Of a stretch of 62,085 bases of DNA, positions 1-9,486 are shown in pieces. The notes under the pieces are model-generated. The model saw nothing but the letters and a program-made list of their open reading frames with translations, had not been told where the DNA came from and did not search any database. This DNA comes from an uncultured Vampirovibrio sp. (GTDB taxonomy: Bacteria; Cyanobacteriota; Vampirovibrionia; Gastranaerophilales; Gastranaerophilaceae): positions 303 through 62,387 of the forward strand of contig CAJTPW010000007.1 of the NCBI GenBank assembly GCA_910578465.1, given 5' to 3'. Positions within the stretch are counted from its first letter, which is position 1, and the number at the start of each line of letters is the position of its first letter. The translations under genes and the position numbers were made by a program.

Positions 1-1216
1 CAGTGTACCCCCCGCCACCACCACCGCCACTAGCTGAGAACAATATCAAACCACTGGTTCCAGATTTTGTACTGACTATAGTAGGGCCCCCGCCGCCTCC
101 GCCACCTCCGCATATTCCTCCACCAGCTCCACCACCGCCTCCGCCACCATAATAAGTACCTCTACCGGCTGAACCGCCTCTTTGATAAGCGCTGCCATAA
201 GTATTATAAAATACACCTCCACCACCACCATGAGCAGCCAGAGTGCCGGTTGTAGCATTAGATGCTGGAATACCGGTAGCCGCGGAATTGGCTTGTCCAC
301 TTGGCGTCGGGGTTCCTCGACTTCCTTTGCCGCCATAAGTTCCAGCATTACCTCCACTATATGACGTACCATAAGACGCCCCACCGCCACCTCCACCAGC
401 ACCATAACCACCAGCCCCGCCGGCTTGAGCATGGCTACCGCCCACACCGCCACCTCCACCAACTTTTATATAGATTGTTGCTGGCAACTCATCAATCAAT
501 TGCGCTTTTTCGGCATAACCTCCATTACCACCAGCGAAAGCAGATCCCCCTCCTCCTCCGCCGCCGCCACCGCCGCAGGCCGTGACAGAGACTGCAACTT
601 TCCCGGGGATATATTCTTTACCATCAGATACCCCCGTCCATGCGGTTTTTCCGCTGGCAGCGCAGGCGGGATCTAAATTAGGAACTTTTGTTGCAGTTGA
701 AGGAATTGTAAAAGTATGTTCACCTTCTGTTAAGAAATCTTTATACGTATTTCCGTCACCGCCAGCAGGAATTGTTGCGGTGCCTGTGCCTAAACCGCCT
801 GATGCGCCGCCACCTCCACCGCCAACCATAAAGAAGCGGAGTTTTGTAACGCCTTCGGGAACTTGCCATGCCCTGCTTGTTGTTACTTCCTGTTTGCCGT
901 AAAAGGCGTTGCCGCCAGCACCTCCGCCTCCTATCATGGTTACTTTTACCATATTAACATCAGAAGGGACGTTGAATTCCGTGTCTTCGCCTTCTGCACC
1001 CGTGAAAATCGAAATAATTGAGTCTTTATCATACTGTGCTGACCCAACGCCACTGATATTTATCTTTGCTTCATCCATGCGTTTGGTCATCACAGGTGCC
1101 AACGCCGCAAGAAGCAATGACGCTACCAATAGCGCCATCAACATTTCCACAAGAGAAAATGCGCGGGTGCGATTTTGCGCTCCTCTGCGGGAGCTTTGAA
1201 CAACTTTTTTAAACAT
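1..1216 (-). CDS. Prepilin-like glycine-rich surface protein, C-terminus beyond window
   Basis: The reading frame starts with ATG at 1216 and stays open to the window edge, so at least 405 residues are present and the C-terminus is missing. The N-terminus is basic (MFKKVVQSSRRGAQNRTR) and is followed by AFSLVEMLMALLVASLL, a class III prepilin leader: predicted cleavage is between Ala and Phe, with Glu at position 5 of the mature chain and one hydrophobic helix. The rest is dominated by runs of 4-9 glycines separated by short beta-like segments such as VNMVKVTMIGGGG and ATIYIKVGGGGG. Family knowledge: such leaders are cut by a PilD-type peptidase (14812-15801 here) and the protein joins a type IV pilus or pseudopilus. 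The glycine blocks resemble the glycine-rich domains of phage tail adhesins, which form polyglycine-II helices. I infer a secreted, prepilin-anchored adhesin. It is paralogous to 19060-21777, whose leader is almost identical. Confidence 0.85.
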   Translation of the reverse strand, partial: MFKKVVQSSRRGAQNRTRAFSLVEMLMALLVASLLLAALAPVMTKRMDEAKINISGVGSAQYDKDSIISIFTGAEGEDTEFNVPSDVNMVKVTMIGGGGAGGNAFYGKQEVTTSRAWQVPEGVTKLRFFMVGGGGGGASGGLGTGTATIPAGGDGNTYKDFLTEGEHTFTIPSTATKVPNLDPACAASGKTAWTGVSDGKEYIPGKVAVSVTACGGGGGGGGGGSAFAGGNGGYAEKAQLIDELPATIYIKVGGGGGVGGSHAQAGGAGGYGAGGGGGGASYGTSYSGGNAGTYGGKGSRGTPTPSGQANSAATGIPASNATTGTLAAHGGGGGVFYNTYGSAYQRGGSAGRGTYYGGGGGGGAGGGICGGGGGGGGPTIVSTKSGTSGLILFSASGGGGGGGYT

Positions 1217-1300
1217 AAACAATTTCTCACTTTTTAAAGTATTAACCGAAAATTTAATCTTTAGAACAACTTTTTAGTAAAATTTTCTACTACACAATAT

Positions 1301-1329
1301 ATTATAATAATGTTTACATTAAAAATCAA
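1301..1329 (-). promoter_or_regulatory. Sigma-70-type promoter for the glycine-rich prepilin gene
   Basis: On the minus strand TTGATT (1329-1324) is followed by 17 bases and then a perfect TATAAT (1306-1301). This lies 85 bases upstream of the start codon at 1216 and points into the gene. Confidence 0.6.
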
Positions 1330-1409
1330 TAAAAACTTGTTGTATACATTATGAAAACAGATGGAAATACATAATAAGCTGATGTTATACGGAATTTAAG
1401 AATTACGGG

Positions 1410-1748
1410 ATGAAGATGGACGAAAAAGACACAAGAAAATTATTGGGCGAAAACATCAGAAGAATTCGCTGGAGTAAAAATATGACACAGGAAGCGTTTT
1501 CCGAAAAAATCGGGATTGAGCCTTCGAGCCTTTCAAACATTGAAAACGGCAAGAGCCTGCCTTCAACGCAGACAATCCTTAACATTCAGCAACAATTTGA
1601 CGTTTCTCCGAACGATATTTTTGATTTTGATATTGATTATGTTAAAAGTGCGCAAAATCTTGAAGAGGAGATAGTAAATTCTGTAAAAGCTTTTGATGTA
1701 GAAAAGAAGCGGGTTTTATACAAGATTGTGAAGGCAATTGAGGTTTGA
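1410..1748 (+). CDS. XRE-family helix-turn-helix transcriptional regulator
   Basis: This 112-residue protein has an N-terminal lambda-repressor-like HTH at about residues 10-65: LGENIRRIRWSKNMTQEAF, then a recognition-helix region EPSSLSNIENGKSLPS. This is the usual XRE layout. The C-terminal 45 residues are acidic and helical, and could mediate dimerisation. A second in-frame ATG lies two codons downstream (1416), and neither start has a strong Shine-Dalgarno sequence. The gene is divergent from the glycine-rich prepilin gene across a 193-base AT-rich gap, so it could control that gene, but this is only positional inference. No ligand domain is visible. Confidence 0.8.
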   Translation: MKMDEKDTRKLLGENIRRIRWSKNMTQEAFSEKIGIEPSSLSNIENGKSLPSTQTILNIQQQFDVSPNDIFDFDIDYVKSAQNLEEEIVNSVKAFDVEKKRVLYKIVKAIEV

Positions 1749-1833
1749 ACTTAAGATTTTAAAGTTGTTTTAATATCGTAGAGGTTACAGGTTAAGGGGA
1801 TTTTTGCGGTGTGCATGGTCGGGTGAGCAAGTG

Positions 1834-3213
1834 CTACTTTGCAATGATTACGCGGTTGCGGCCAGTTTCTTTTGCTTCATAAAGCGCTCCGTCCGCACTT
1901 TGATAAAGTTCATCAGGCTCTTTCATTGTGTTTTTGTATTGGGACACACCAACAGAAATTGTCACGGAAATTGAGGATACGCCCTCTATTCTATAGTCTT
2001 CAATGTTTATTTTCTTCTTCTCAATTTGAGATCTTAAACGCTCCGCAACAACTGTTGCCTCTTCAAGTGAAGTATTTGGCAAAAGGATTGTAAATTCTTC
2101 TCCGCCATAGCGAGAGGGGATGTCGTATTCTCTAAGCTCTTTTTTAATGGCTTTTGCGACGGTTTTAAGAACGCAATCGCCTACAGCATGACCGTATGTG
2201 TCATTTACGGATTTAAAGAAATCAATGTCGGTCATAATGCAGCAGAGGCTCGTTTTTTGCCTTTTTGCATTCGCAATTTCGGAATGAAGCCTTGTGTGGA
2301 ACTGGTGTCTGTTGTTAAGCCCCGTTAGGGCGTCTAAAGTAGCGTGCTCCAGTATTTTCATATAGCTGCAAGCCCGCTCTACCGTTGTGGAAGCCTGTTT
2401 TGAGATTTCAATCAGATAATCCGTGTCTTTATTATTTAATTTTTCAAGGCCGCTTTTTGCAACAATTGCGCCGAAAATTTTTCCTTCACAAAAAAGAGGA
2501 AAAATTCCTATTTTACCGCCGTCTTCAAGAATGGCTGTGCTTTTTGGGTTTATAACACTCAGGTAATCAAAAATTCTCTCATCGGAGCAATTATTTGGCC
2601 AGACAAGTTTATATGTTTTTTTCTTCGGGTTTTTTAAGAAAACATAAATCAAATGTTCCGTTATGAAACTGTCTATCATCTCACCAAGAACAGGCATGAT
2701 GTAGCCGAGTTCATATTGGGTTTCAATAATTTTTGCAATATTTCTTATGGTTTTGTGAAATTTTTGCTGTGTCATCATTTCTTCTGAATTTTTAAGATTT
2801 GAAAGCGCAAAAGAAATTTGTTTTGAAATAAGCGCTAAAATTTCAAAAAGAATTTTGTTTTTAATGTTTCCTTTAATATATACAATGCCTGTAAGATTTC
2901 CGTTATCATAGACGGGGAAAGCAATTACATCTTTTTCTTTGATAAAATCTGCCGTGTTATATTTGAATGAACAAAAATAACTGTTCAGAATGTTTGAAAG
3001 ATAGTCTTTTTTCAAGGTTTCCCACGGTTTTGTAAAATCTTTTAGAGAATTTAAGACATCATCAAAAAGAAAAATTTTAAATTCCTGAATATCGCCAAAA
3101 ATTTTAAAGGCTTCTTTCAGATTTTCAGCAAGCTGAATTTCTGTCTTTGAAATTTCAAAGACATTTGTGAGGCTTAAGAGAAAATTGTAAATTGTTTTTT
3201 CAGTATTTTTCAA
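1834..3213 (-). CDS. Diguanylate cyclase with N-terminal sensory region (GGDEF)
   Basis: This 459-residue protein synthesises cyclic di-GMP from two GTP. The C-terminal GGDEF domain (about residues 290-459) carries the active-site motif GGEEF at 370-374 and an intact RxxD inhibitory site (REYD) exactly five residues upstream, so it should be active and product-inhibited. Residues 1-280 look like one or two GAF-type sensory folds (for example FPVYDNGNLTGIVYIKG and FPLFCEGKIFGAIVAKSG), with no membrane segment, so the protein is probably cytosolic. It is the last gene of a minus-strand group with two TPR proteins (gaps of 55 and 78 bases), probably one operon. A PilZ receptor and an HD-GYP phosphodiesterase elsewhere in the window would complete a c-di-GMP circuit. 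The ligand sensed is unknown. Confidence 0.93.
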   Translation of the reverse strand: MKNTEKTIYNFLLSLTNVFEISKTEIQLAENLKEAFKIFGDIQEFKIFLFDDVLNSLKDFTKPWETLKKDYLSNILNSYFCSFKYNTADFIKEKDVIAFPVYDNGNLTGIVYIKGNIKNKILFEILALISKQISFALSNLKNSEEMMTQQKFHKTIRNIAKIIETQYELGYIMPVLGEMIDSFITEHLIYVFLKNPKKKTYKLVWPNNCSDERIFDYLSVINPKSTAILEDGGKIGIFPLFCEGKIFGAIVAKSGLEKLNNKDTDYLIEISKQASTTVERACSYMKILEHATLDALTGLNNRHQFHTRLHSEIANAKRQKTSLCCIMTDIDFFKSVNDTYGHAVGDCVLKTVAKAIKKELREYDIPSRYGGEEFTILLPNTSLEEATVVAERLRSQIEKKKINIEDYRIEGVSSISVTISVGVSQYKNTMKEPDELYQSADGALYEAKETGRNRVIIAK

Positions 3214-3268
3214 ATTTTTTCCTTTATTTTTTGTTTTGAAGATGGCGGATATTAAAAATCATTGTGTT

Positions 3269-4339
3269 TTAATCTTTTATACCTGCCTCAAAATATTGCT
3301 TATTTGCACAGGTTTTAAAGTTTTTAATCATTGCGCCATCAAATTCATCCACAACAAGCATTTTGCCTTTAACATAGGTCACTTCTTTTTTACCTGCTTT
3401 TTCTTCTTCATCAAGCCTTTCTCTGAGGTTTTCATATTCTTCGGATACCGCATACTTTTGGTTTACTTCGTTTAAAACGTCGTAAATATACCGTGTTTTA
3501 TTGCTGTTTCCTTTGGTATCAAGAATGAGGCCCGCTTTTTTAAATTCTTCAATTGAATCGGCGTACCTTTTCATTCCTTTTAGTAAAATTGCAAGGTTAT
3601 AGTGTGCTTCATATTTCATCGGTTCTTTTTCAATTGCTTTACAGTAATAGTAGCCCGCATGTTCGGGGTTTTTTAAAAGATGGTGTGCAATTGCAAGGTT
3701 GTAGTATACATCATAAGTTTTTAAAGATTTAAGTGCTTTTTCATAAGAATCTACGGCATTTTCCAAAAAACGACGGGAGAGGAATAAGTCTTCTCCGTTT
3801 AGAAGGGATTTTCCGCGCCATGCAAGCCCCTGATTATAATAGGCAACGCCTTTATTGTGTTTGTATGAATGTTTATTATCTACAATGAAAGGGATGTAAA
3901 CCCATTTCGGGATTTTTTCGATTGCAAGATTGTATTCTTCAATGGCACGGTCATAATTAAAAGTGGCTTCCGATAGGACAATTGCATAGTCGATTCTTGC
4001 GACGGTAAAATCGGGTCTTAAGCTCAGTGCTTTTGAATATGCGTCAAGTGCCGAATAATAATCTTCATAAACTACATACAAATTTGCAAGGTTATATTGA
4101 GCCCTGTAGTGTTTCGGGTAAAGGTTGAGGGCTTTAACATAAGAATTTATTGCTTTCTGGGGTTTGTGTTTTTTGTAATAATTGTCTCCAAGATAAACGT
4201 AATAAAAACTTAAAGTTTTATGCCACTGGCTTAAATAGAAATCTTTAAAGATGAAAATACTTGCAATGAAAGCAATAAACAGCACAAAGCTGAATATTTT
4301 CACTGTTGTATTTTTAAAAACTCTTAGAAATCTTTTCAT
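3269..4339 (-). CDS. Membrane-anchored TPR-repeat protein
   Basis: This 356-residue protein has one N-terminal hydrophobic segment (about residues 11-31, TVKIFSFVLFIAFIASIFIF), probably a signal anchor, followed by tandem tetratricopeptide repeats. Recognisable units include AINSYVKALNLYPKHYRAQY, ALDAYSKALSLRPDFTVAR and YYYCKAIEKEPMKYEAHYN, with the usual W/Y-A-P spacing. TPRs are protein-protein interaction scaffolds; no catalytic domain is seen. It lies between a larger soluble TPR protein and a diguanylate cyclase on the same strand, so it may help assemble an envelope complex, but no partner can be named. Confidence 0.85.
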   Translation of the reverse strand: MKRFLRVFKNTTVKIFSFVLFIAFIASIFIFKDFYLSQWHKTLSFYYVYLGDNYYKKHKPQKAINSYVKALNLYPKHYRAQYNLANLYVVYEDYYSALDAYSKALSLRPDFTVARIDYAIVLSEATFNYDRAIEEYNLAIEKIPKWVYIPFIVDNKHSYKHNKGVAYYNQGLAWRGKSLLNGEDLFLSRRFLENAVDSYEKALKSLKTYDVYYNLAIAHHLLKNPEHAGYYYCKAIEKEPMKYEAHYNLAILLKGMKRYADSIEEFKKAGLILDTKGNSNKTRYIYDVLNEVNQKYAVSEEYENLRERLDEEEKAGKKEVTYVKGKMLVVDEFDGAMIKNFKTCANKQYFEAGIKD

Positions 4340-4417
4340 ATTATTATATATAACCGGTTGTTTGTGTGGCTTTTTGCAAAGGGTGACAGAATTGTTTTAT
4401 AAGGCGTTGCAGGTTTT

Positions 4418-6100
4418 TTATGTTTCAAAAAGCTTGAATAATCTTTCTTCAATTATTTCATCATCAATTTCAGGATAAACCTTGTTTAAATCAAGTGCAT
4501 ATTGATATTCATTTGCCGCAGAAACCTTATTTCCTTTGGTTTCATAATATCTTGCCATATTAAAATGTGCCATTGTATAGTTATCATTAAGCTTCAATGC
4601 TGCTTCAAAACAGGGTTTTGCCCGTTCCGCATCGTTTAGCCCGTCAAAATATACAACACCAAGGTTATTGTATGCTATTTCATAATCAGGCTCGATATCA
4701 ATTGCTCTGTTGTAAAATTCTATGGCATTTTCAACATAATCTCTTTCCCAAAACGCCATAGCAAGCCTTGAAAATACTTTTGCATCTTTATACCCGCCCT
4801 CGATTGCAAGGGTGTAATATTTTATGGCTTCATCCATATCATCGATATCATAATAAATATCTGCCAGAGAAAGATAAATTTCGGTTTTATTTTTGGTTAA
4901 AATCAAAGCGTTTTGAAGCATTGAAATTGCTGCGTCAAAATTTCCCTTAATTCTATGATAAATTGCGGCCAAAGCCTGTGCCACGACTGCTGTCCATTCA
5001 TTATCGGGGTTGTTTTCAAGAGCTTTTTTGTAAAGTTCGATAGCGCTGTCATACTGTTCCAATTGAACATATGCAAAAGCAAGAGAATTTTGATAGAAAG
5101 GATTATCGGGTTCTCCTTCGAGTGCAAGTTTAAAGGCACTGACTGCGTTTATTTTCTCTTCTTTCTTTAAATAAAGGTTTCCAAGCTCGTAATATCCTCT
5201 TGAAAAGTCGGGAAGTTTTTTGATTAAGATTGTATAGTTGTCAATTAAATCATCAACTTTTTCAGGGAAGTTTGCTTCAATAAATTCAATTAAATCTACA
5301 ACGGTTTCAGGGTTGTGGTTTGATAATTGAACAGCGTTTTGATAACACTGAAGCGCAACTTCGGGCCTTTCTTTTTTAATTGCAATGCCTGCCATTTTTT
5401 CATAGAAAAGCGGAGCGTTTTTTGTGTTGTCAAGTGCATCGGAATAAAGCTCGTATGCGTTTTTATCAAGATTTGTTTTTTCTAAAATTTTTCCGACAGC
5501 TCTGTATTTTGCAAAGTTCAGGTCATTAATTATGTTTTTGCAGAACATTTTTATTCCTGCTTTATCAAAAAGGAAAAAAACAGAGCCTGAAAATATATAA
5601 AACATTGCTTTTGAAAAAGAAATAAAGTCGGCAGAGCCATGGTTTTTCTTTCTGTTTTCCAAAAATGCCAGCGCCATTGCAAGCCTTGCCCTGTGTGAAG
5701 ATGTGGGTTTCAGCTTCATTGCCGCTTTAAATTGCTCGGTTGCTTTTTCGTATTCTCCGTTTTGAGATAAAAAATACCCCAGATACATTCTTGCACTTGC
5801 ATTTTTAGGGTCCAGTTCCACTGCTCTTCTGCATTGTTCAAGCGCACCGTCAAGTCCTATCTGTCCGCTTTCGTGCATAAGGCTTGCAAGCCTGTAATAG
5901 GCGCTCGGGATGTCGGGGTTAACTTTTATTGCCTTAATATATAGATTGATGGCATTTATTAAATCTTCATTATTTGCCCTCAGGATGTATTGTTGATGTG
6001 CAGCAGTTGCCTGAGATATTAAATCATTTGATTCTCTCTCGGGTGACAGCTCGTTAAACTCAATATTTAAAACATCTTGCGGACTTTTTTGCGTAAACAT
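4418..6100 (-). CDS. Soluble TPR-repeat protein
   Basis: This 560-residue protein consists almost wholly of TPR units, about 10-12 by eye, such as AINLYIKAIKVNPDIPSAYY, ALEQCRRAVELDPKNASARM, AIELYKKALENNPDNEWTAV and AIEFYNRAIDIEPDYEIAYN. There is no signal peptide. A hydrophobic patch near residues 165-185 (AMFYIFSGSVFFLF) interrupts the repeats and might be a buried helix rather than a membrane span. It is the first gene of the minus-strand group with 3269-4339 and the GGDEF gene. The proteins look like a scaffold set; the biological role is unknown. Confidence 0.85.
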   Translation of the reverse strand: MFTQKSPQDVLNIEFNELSPERESNDLISQATAAHQQYILRANNEDLINAINLYIKAIKVNPDIPSAYYRLASLMHESGQIGLDGALEQCRRAVELDPKNASARMYLGYFLSQNGEYEKATEQFKAAMKLKPTSSHRARLAMALAFLENRKKNHGSADFISFSKAMFYIFSGSVFFLFDKAGIKMFCKNIINDLNFAKYRAVGKILEKTNLDKNAYELYSDALDNTKNAPLFYEKMAGIAIKKERPEVALQCYQNAVQLSNHNPETVVDLIEFIEANFPEKVDDLIDNYTILIKKLPDFSRGYYELGNLYLKKEEKINAVSAFKLALEGEPDNPFYQNSLAFAYVQLEQYDSAIELYKKALENNPDNEWTAVVAQALAAIYHRIKGNFDAAISMLQNALILTKNKTEIYLSLADIYYDIDDMDEAIKYYTLAIEGGYKDAKVFSRLAMAFWERDYVENAIEFYNRAIDIEPDYEIAYNNLGVVYFDGLNDAERAKPCFEAALKLNDNYTMAHFNMARYYETKGNKVSAANEYQYALDLNKVYPEIDDEIIEERLFKLFET

Positions 6101-6311
6101 TTACAGTTTTTAAATCCTATAATTTACCTTTAAAATAAATTACTTTTATTATCGCAAAAAGTATGTAATTTGATTAAGGGTTTTCTTAAAAATCATCCGT
6201 TTAATTGAGTAAAGCCCTATGAAGCGTTGCCATCACGGAAAAATAGTTGTATTATTAGTATGGTTAAAAAGAAAACAACATTAGCAATTAAAGAATTAAA
6301 GAGGGTTATTT

Positions 6312-7631
6312 ATGGGCATACATATGCAGATATTAATAGCTGTTTTACTTGGGATTAAAAGAAACTGGCATATATTTTTCGGTCTTATAGCAGGTATAAT
6401 TGTAGGGATTCTTTTCCCTGCGGCAAATTATCCTGTGGCGCATAAAATTCTTGATATTATAGGCCAGTCTTTTATAAACATTATTCAAATGGTTGTTATT
6501 CCGCTTGTAATAAGCGCAATTGTCATAGGTATTTCAAGTATTGGCGATAACAAGCAGCTTGCAAAATTCGGTAAAAAGATGATTTTTTACTATGCAATAA
6601 TCACTTTTGCAGCCGTTTCAATCGGTGCTGTTTTAGCTCTTGTTATGAAGCCGGGTGTTGGTGCTCAAAGCTTTATCAGCCCCGATATAGCACGTGAAAT
6701 GCAGGGATATGTTTCAACCGCTATTGCAGAACAACAGTCTAATATGACAGGCATGTTCCTTGGATTAATCCCGAAAAACCCGTTCCATTCTCTTGCCGCA
6801 GGGGATATGGTTCCTATTATTATATTTGTACTTGTATTTTCAATCGCTCTTGCAAAAATCGGGGAAATTAACCGTCCCGTTGTTTCTTTCTTTGAAAGTA
6901 TTTTTGCAGCCACAATGAAAGTTACGGATTGGATTATGTATCTTGCGGCTCCCGGTGTTTTTGCACTTACCGCTGCTTCTGTTTCAAACTTCGGTGTTTC
7001 AATGTTTGAAGGGGTTTGGAAATATTTACTCGTTCTTGCATTAGGGTTTTTAATCCAGTTTTTCTTTGTATATCCGTTAATGCTCAAGATATTTTCAAAG
7101 GTTCCTGTCGGAAAGCTTTATACGGCAATAACGGAAGCCATAATGGTGGCATTTGGTACGGCTTCAAGCTCTGCTACTTTGCCTTTGACCATAACCTGCT
7201 GTGAAAAACGCGGTATTTCAAGCAAAATCTGTTCGTTTGTTCTTCCTCTGGGGGCAACATTAAATATGGACGGGACTGCCCTTATGCAGACCGTTGCGGT
7301 TATATTCCTTGCTCAAACATACAGCATTGAATTATCCTGGATAATTATATTGCAAATTGCATTGCTTGCTATGATAGCTTCATCTACCTGTGCAGGAATT
7401 CCCGGTGCGGGGTTAATTACAATTGCTCTTGTATTGAACGGTATAGGTTTAACGCCTGAACAGCTTGTAATCGGCTTTAGTTTCTTGTTTGCGCTTGAAA
7501 GACTTGTCGATATGATGCGCACGACCGTAAACGTTGCATCTGATGCGGTAGTTGCTGCTATTATTGCGGATAATGAAAATGAGATAAACTATGAACTTTT
7601 AAATAACGATTCTTATAAAGATATAGTTTAA
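6312..7631 (+). CDS. Dicarboxylate/amino acid:cation symporter (DAACS family)
   Basis: This 439-residue inner-membrane carrier of the glutamate/aspartate/dicarboxylate:Na+ or H+ family imports acidic amino acids or C4-dicarboxylates. Family hallmarks are visible: the serine-rich re-entrant loop AFGTASSSATLPLT, the ion-binding NMDGTA motif, and the second hairpin CAGIPGAGLITIAL, followed by the LVDMMRTTVNVASDA segment. Length and the eight or so hydrophobic segments fit the family. An AGAGGG ribosome site precedes the ATG. The Arg of the RTTVNV segment is usual in acidic-amino-acid members, but the exact substrate cannot be fixed from sequence alone. rlmH follows after 32 bases. Confidence 0.92.
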   Translation: MGIHMQILIAVLLGIKRNWHIFFGLIAGIIVGILFPAANYPVAHKILDIIGQSFINIIQMVVIPLVISAIVIGISSIGDNKQLAKFGKKMIFYYAIITFAAVSIGAVLALVMKPGVGAQSFISPDIAREMQGYVSTAIAEQQSNMTGMFLGLIPKNPFHSLAAGDMVPIIIFVLVFSIALAKIGEINRPVVSFFESIFAATMKVTDWIMYLAAPGVFALTAASVSNFGVSMFEGVWKYLLVLALGFLIQFFFVYPLMLKIFSKVPVGKLYTAITEAIMVAFGTASSSATLPLTITCCEKRGISSKICSFVLPLGATLNMDGTALMQTVAVIFLAQTYSIELSWIIILQIALLAMIASSTCAGIPGAGLITIALVLNGIGLTPEQLVIGFSFLFALERLVDMMRTTVNVASDAVVAAIIADNENEINYELLNNDSYKDIV

Positions 7632-7663
7632 AAACACCCGAAAAGAGGTGTCTTGAGCAAGCT

Positions 7664-8092
7664 ATGAATATTAAAATCGTACTTGAAGGAAAAATAAAAG
7701 AGCCTTATTTTAAACTTGGTGTTGAAGAATTTAAAAAAAGGCTTACGGGCTATACGTCTTTAAAAATCATTGAAGTATCGTCGATTTTAGATTTTGTAAA
7801 AAATAATGTCAGAATAAGTTCATATGTTATAACTCTTGAAATTGAAGGAAAAAGTCTATCCAGCCCCGAATTTGCACAAAAAATAAAGGAAATAGAAACA
7901 GATGGCGCCTATAACGAGATAATATTTTTAATAGGCGGCTCAGACGGGCTTTTGCAGGAAGTTCGGGACAAAAGCAATTTTAAATTTTCAATGTCAAAAC
8001 TCACATTCTTACATCAGGAAGCGGTTTTGATATTAACGGAACAAATTTACAGAGCTTATAAAATCTTAAATAATGAAACGTATCATAAATAA
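7664..8092 (+). CDS. rlmH: 23S rRNA (pseudouridine1915-N3)-methyltransferase RlmH
   Basis: This 142-residue SPOUT-class enzyme methylates N3 of pseudouridine 1915 in helix 69 of 23S rRNA using S-adenosylmethionine. The knotted SAM site is seen as IIFLIGGSDGL, and the C-terminal signature as LTFLHQEAVLILTEQIYRAYKI plus the terminal NETYHK, very typical of RlmH. It is slightly shorter than the usual 155-160 residues. It sits 32 bases after the symporter and 18 bases before the nucleoside phosphorylase and is probably co-transcribed with them. Confidence 0.95.
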   Translation: MNIKIVLEGKIKEPYFKLGVEEFKKRLTGYTSLKIIEVSSILDFVKNNVRISSYVITLEIEGKSLSSPEFAQKIKEIETDGAYNEIIFLIGGSDGLLQEVRDKSNFKFSMSKLTFLHQEAVLILTEQIYRAYKILNNETYHK

Positions 8093-8110
8093 ATTCAAAT
8101 TGAGGTGAAT

Positions 8111-9427
8111 ATGCGCGCGGTTGATATTATTCAAAAGAAAAAAGAAGGAAAAACCCATACAAAAGAAGAAATAGATTTTCTTGTAAACGGCCTTATGAAC
8201 GGCACTGTCGAAGACTATCAAATGGCTGCATGGCTTATGGCAGTTTGTTTTAACGATTTGAACGAGGATGAGACCGCATATTTAACCGAAGCTTTTATAA
8301 ATTCGGGCGATATTTTGGATTTTTCGGATATCTCTAACATTGTTGCAGACAAGCATTCTACGGGCGGCGTCGGAGATAAGGTAACGATTGCATTGATACC
8401 GCTGCTTGCATCTCTTGGTGTTCCCTGTGCAAAGCTTAGCGGCAGGGGCCTCGGCTATACTGGAGGGACGGTTGATAAACTTGAATCCGTTCCAAATTTT
8501 GTCTGCGCCTTAAAAGATGACGACTTTAAAGCTCAAATCAAAAAAATCGGTGCTGCAATTTCAGCTCAAACGCCTAATTTAACTCCTGCGGACGGGAAAA
8601 TTTATGCCCTTCGAGATGTGACTGCAACGGTTGATAATAAGGCGTTAATTTGTGCTTCCGTTGTGTCAAAAAAGATTGCAAGCGGTGCAAATGTTATAGT
8701 TTTGGATGTTAAATACGGCGCAGGTGCTTTTATTAAAACAAAAGAAGACGCCAAAAGCCTTGCAGATCTTATGATTAAAATCGGAGCAAAATTAAACAGA
8801 AAAATATCTGCCGTAATAAGCTCTATGGAGCAGCCCTTAGGAACCCATATCGGAAATTCGCTAGAAATAATCGAATCAATTGAGTTTTTAAAGGGAAATT
8901 GCAACAAAGATTTATACGAAATTGTGTTTGAAATTACTTCATACACTCTTGTTTCAGCTTGTCTTGCAAAAGATTATAATGAGGCAAAGAAAATGGCTGA
9001 TGAGGCAATAAAATCAGGCAGAGCACTTCAAAAACTCAGAGAAATTATACGGGCGCAGGGCGGAAATGAAGCTTGTGTAGAAGATTACAACCTGTTTAAT
9101 GTGGGGAAAAATAAATTTGAATTAAAGGCTTCAAGCAGCGGATATGTTTCAAAACTTGATGCTCTGATGATTGCAAAAGCCTGTAAACTTCTTGGTGCAG
9201 GAAGGGATAAAAAAAGTGACAGTATAGATTTTGGCGCAGGCTGCATTTTGAATAAAAAAACGGGGGATGAAGTGAAAACGGGTGAAACCCTTCTTACCCT
9301 TTATTGGAACAATATATCCGATGAAAAGGTTGAAGAAGCAAAAGAATGTGCTCAAAATGCTTATGAATATTCGGCCATAAAGCCAAAAACGAGTCCGCTT
9401 ATATATAAAGAGGATTGCAGATTTTAA
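8111..9427 (+). CDS. Pyrimidine-nucleoside / thymidine phosphorylase
   Basis: This roughly 438-residue enzyme phosphorolyses thymidine or uridine to base plus (deoxy)ribose-1-phosphate for nucleoside salvage. The family signature SGRGLGYTGGTVDKLES is intact, as are the phosphate-site segment KHSTGGVGDK and the glycine-rich KYGAGAF loop. The C-terminal PYNP domain (about 345-438) is present with FGAGCILNKKTGD. I chose ATG at 8111 because TTGAGGTG lies just upstream as a ribosome site; a GTG two codons earlier (8105) would be part of that site. The Lys/Ser residues of bacillary pyrimidine-nucleoside phosphorylase and DeoA are both compatible, so the symbol (deoA or pdp) is left open. Confidence 0.92.
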   Translation: MRAVDIIQKKKEGKTHTKEEIDFLVNGLMNGTVEDYQMAAWLMAVCFNDLNEDETAYLTEAFINSGDILDFSDISNIVADKHSTGGVGDKVTIALIPLLASLGVPCAKLSGRGLGYTGGTVDKLESVPNFVCALKDDDFKAQIKKIGAAISAQTPNLTPADGKIYALRDVTATVDNKALICASVVSKKIASGANVIVLDVKYGAGAFIKTKEDAKSLADLMIKIGAKLNRKISAVISSMEQPLGTHIGNSLEIIESIEFLKGNCNKDLYEIVFEITSYTLVSACLAKDYNEAKKMADEAIKSGRALQKLREIIRAQGGNEACVEDYNLFNVGKNKFELKASSSGYVSKLDALMIAKACKLLGAGRDKKSDSIDFGAGCILNKKTGDEVKTGETLLTLYWNNISDEKVEEAKECAQNAYEYSAIKPKTSPLIYKEDCRF

Positions 9428-9444
9428 ACGGGTTTAAGATGTTA

Positions 9445-9477
9445 TTAAAAAGCCCCCAATAAAAGAGGGCTTTTTAA
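9445..9477. terminator. Bidirectional intrinsic terminator
   Basis: An 11-base inverted repeat TTAAAAAGCCC / GGGCTTTTTAA (9445-9455 and 9467-9477) gives a hairpin with T-rich flanks on both strands. It lies between the convergent phosphorylase gene and 9487-11679 and can serve both. Confidence 0.85.
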
Positions 9478-9486
9478 AGTTTTTAT

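Noticed and set aside
76..1199. Several frames on the opposite strand of the left glycine-rich gene
   Set aside because: They are Pro/His/Thr-rich mirror images of polyglycine codons; the real frame is the minus-strand one with the prepilin leader.
7633..7655. Terminator between the symporter and rlmH
   Set aside because: ACACC/GGTGT gives only a 5-bp stem without a T tract, so read-through is expected.
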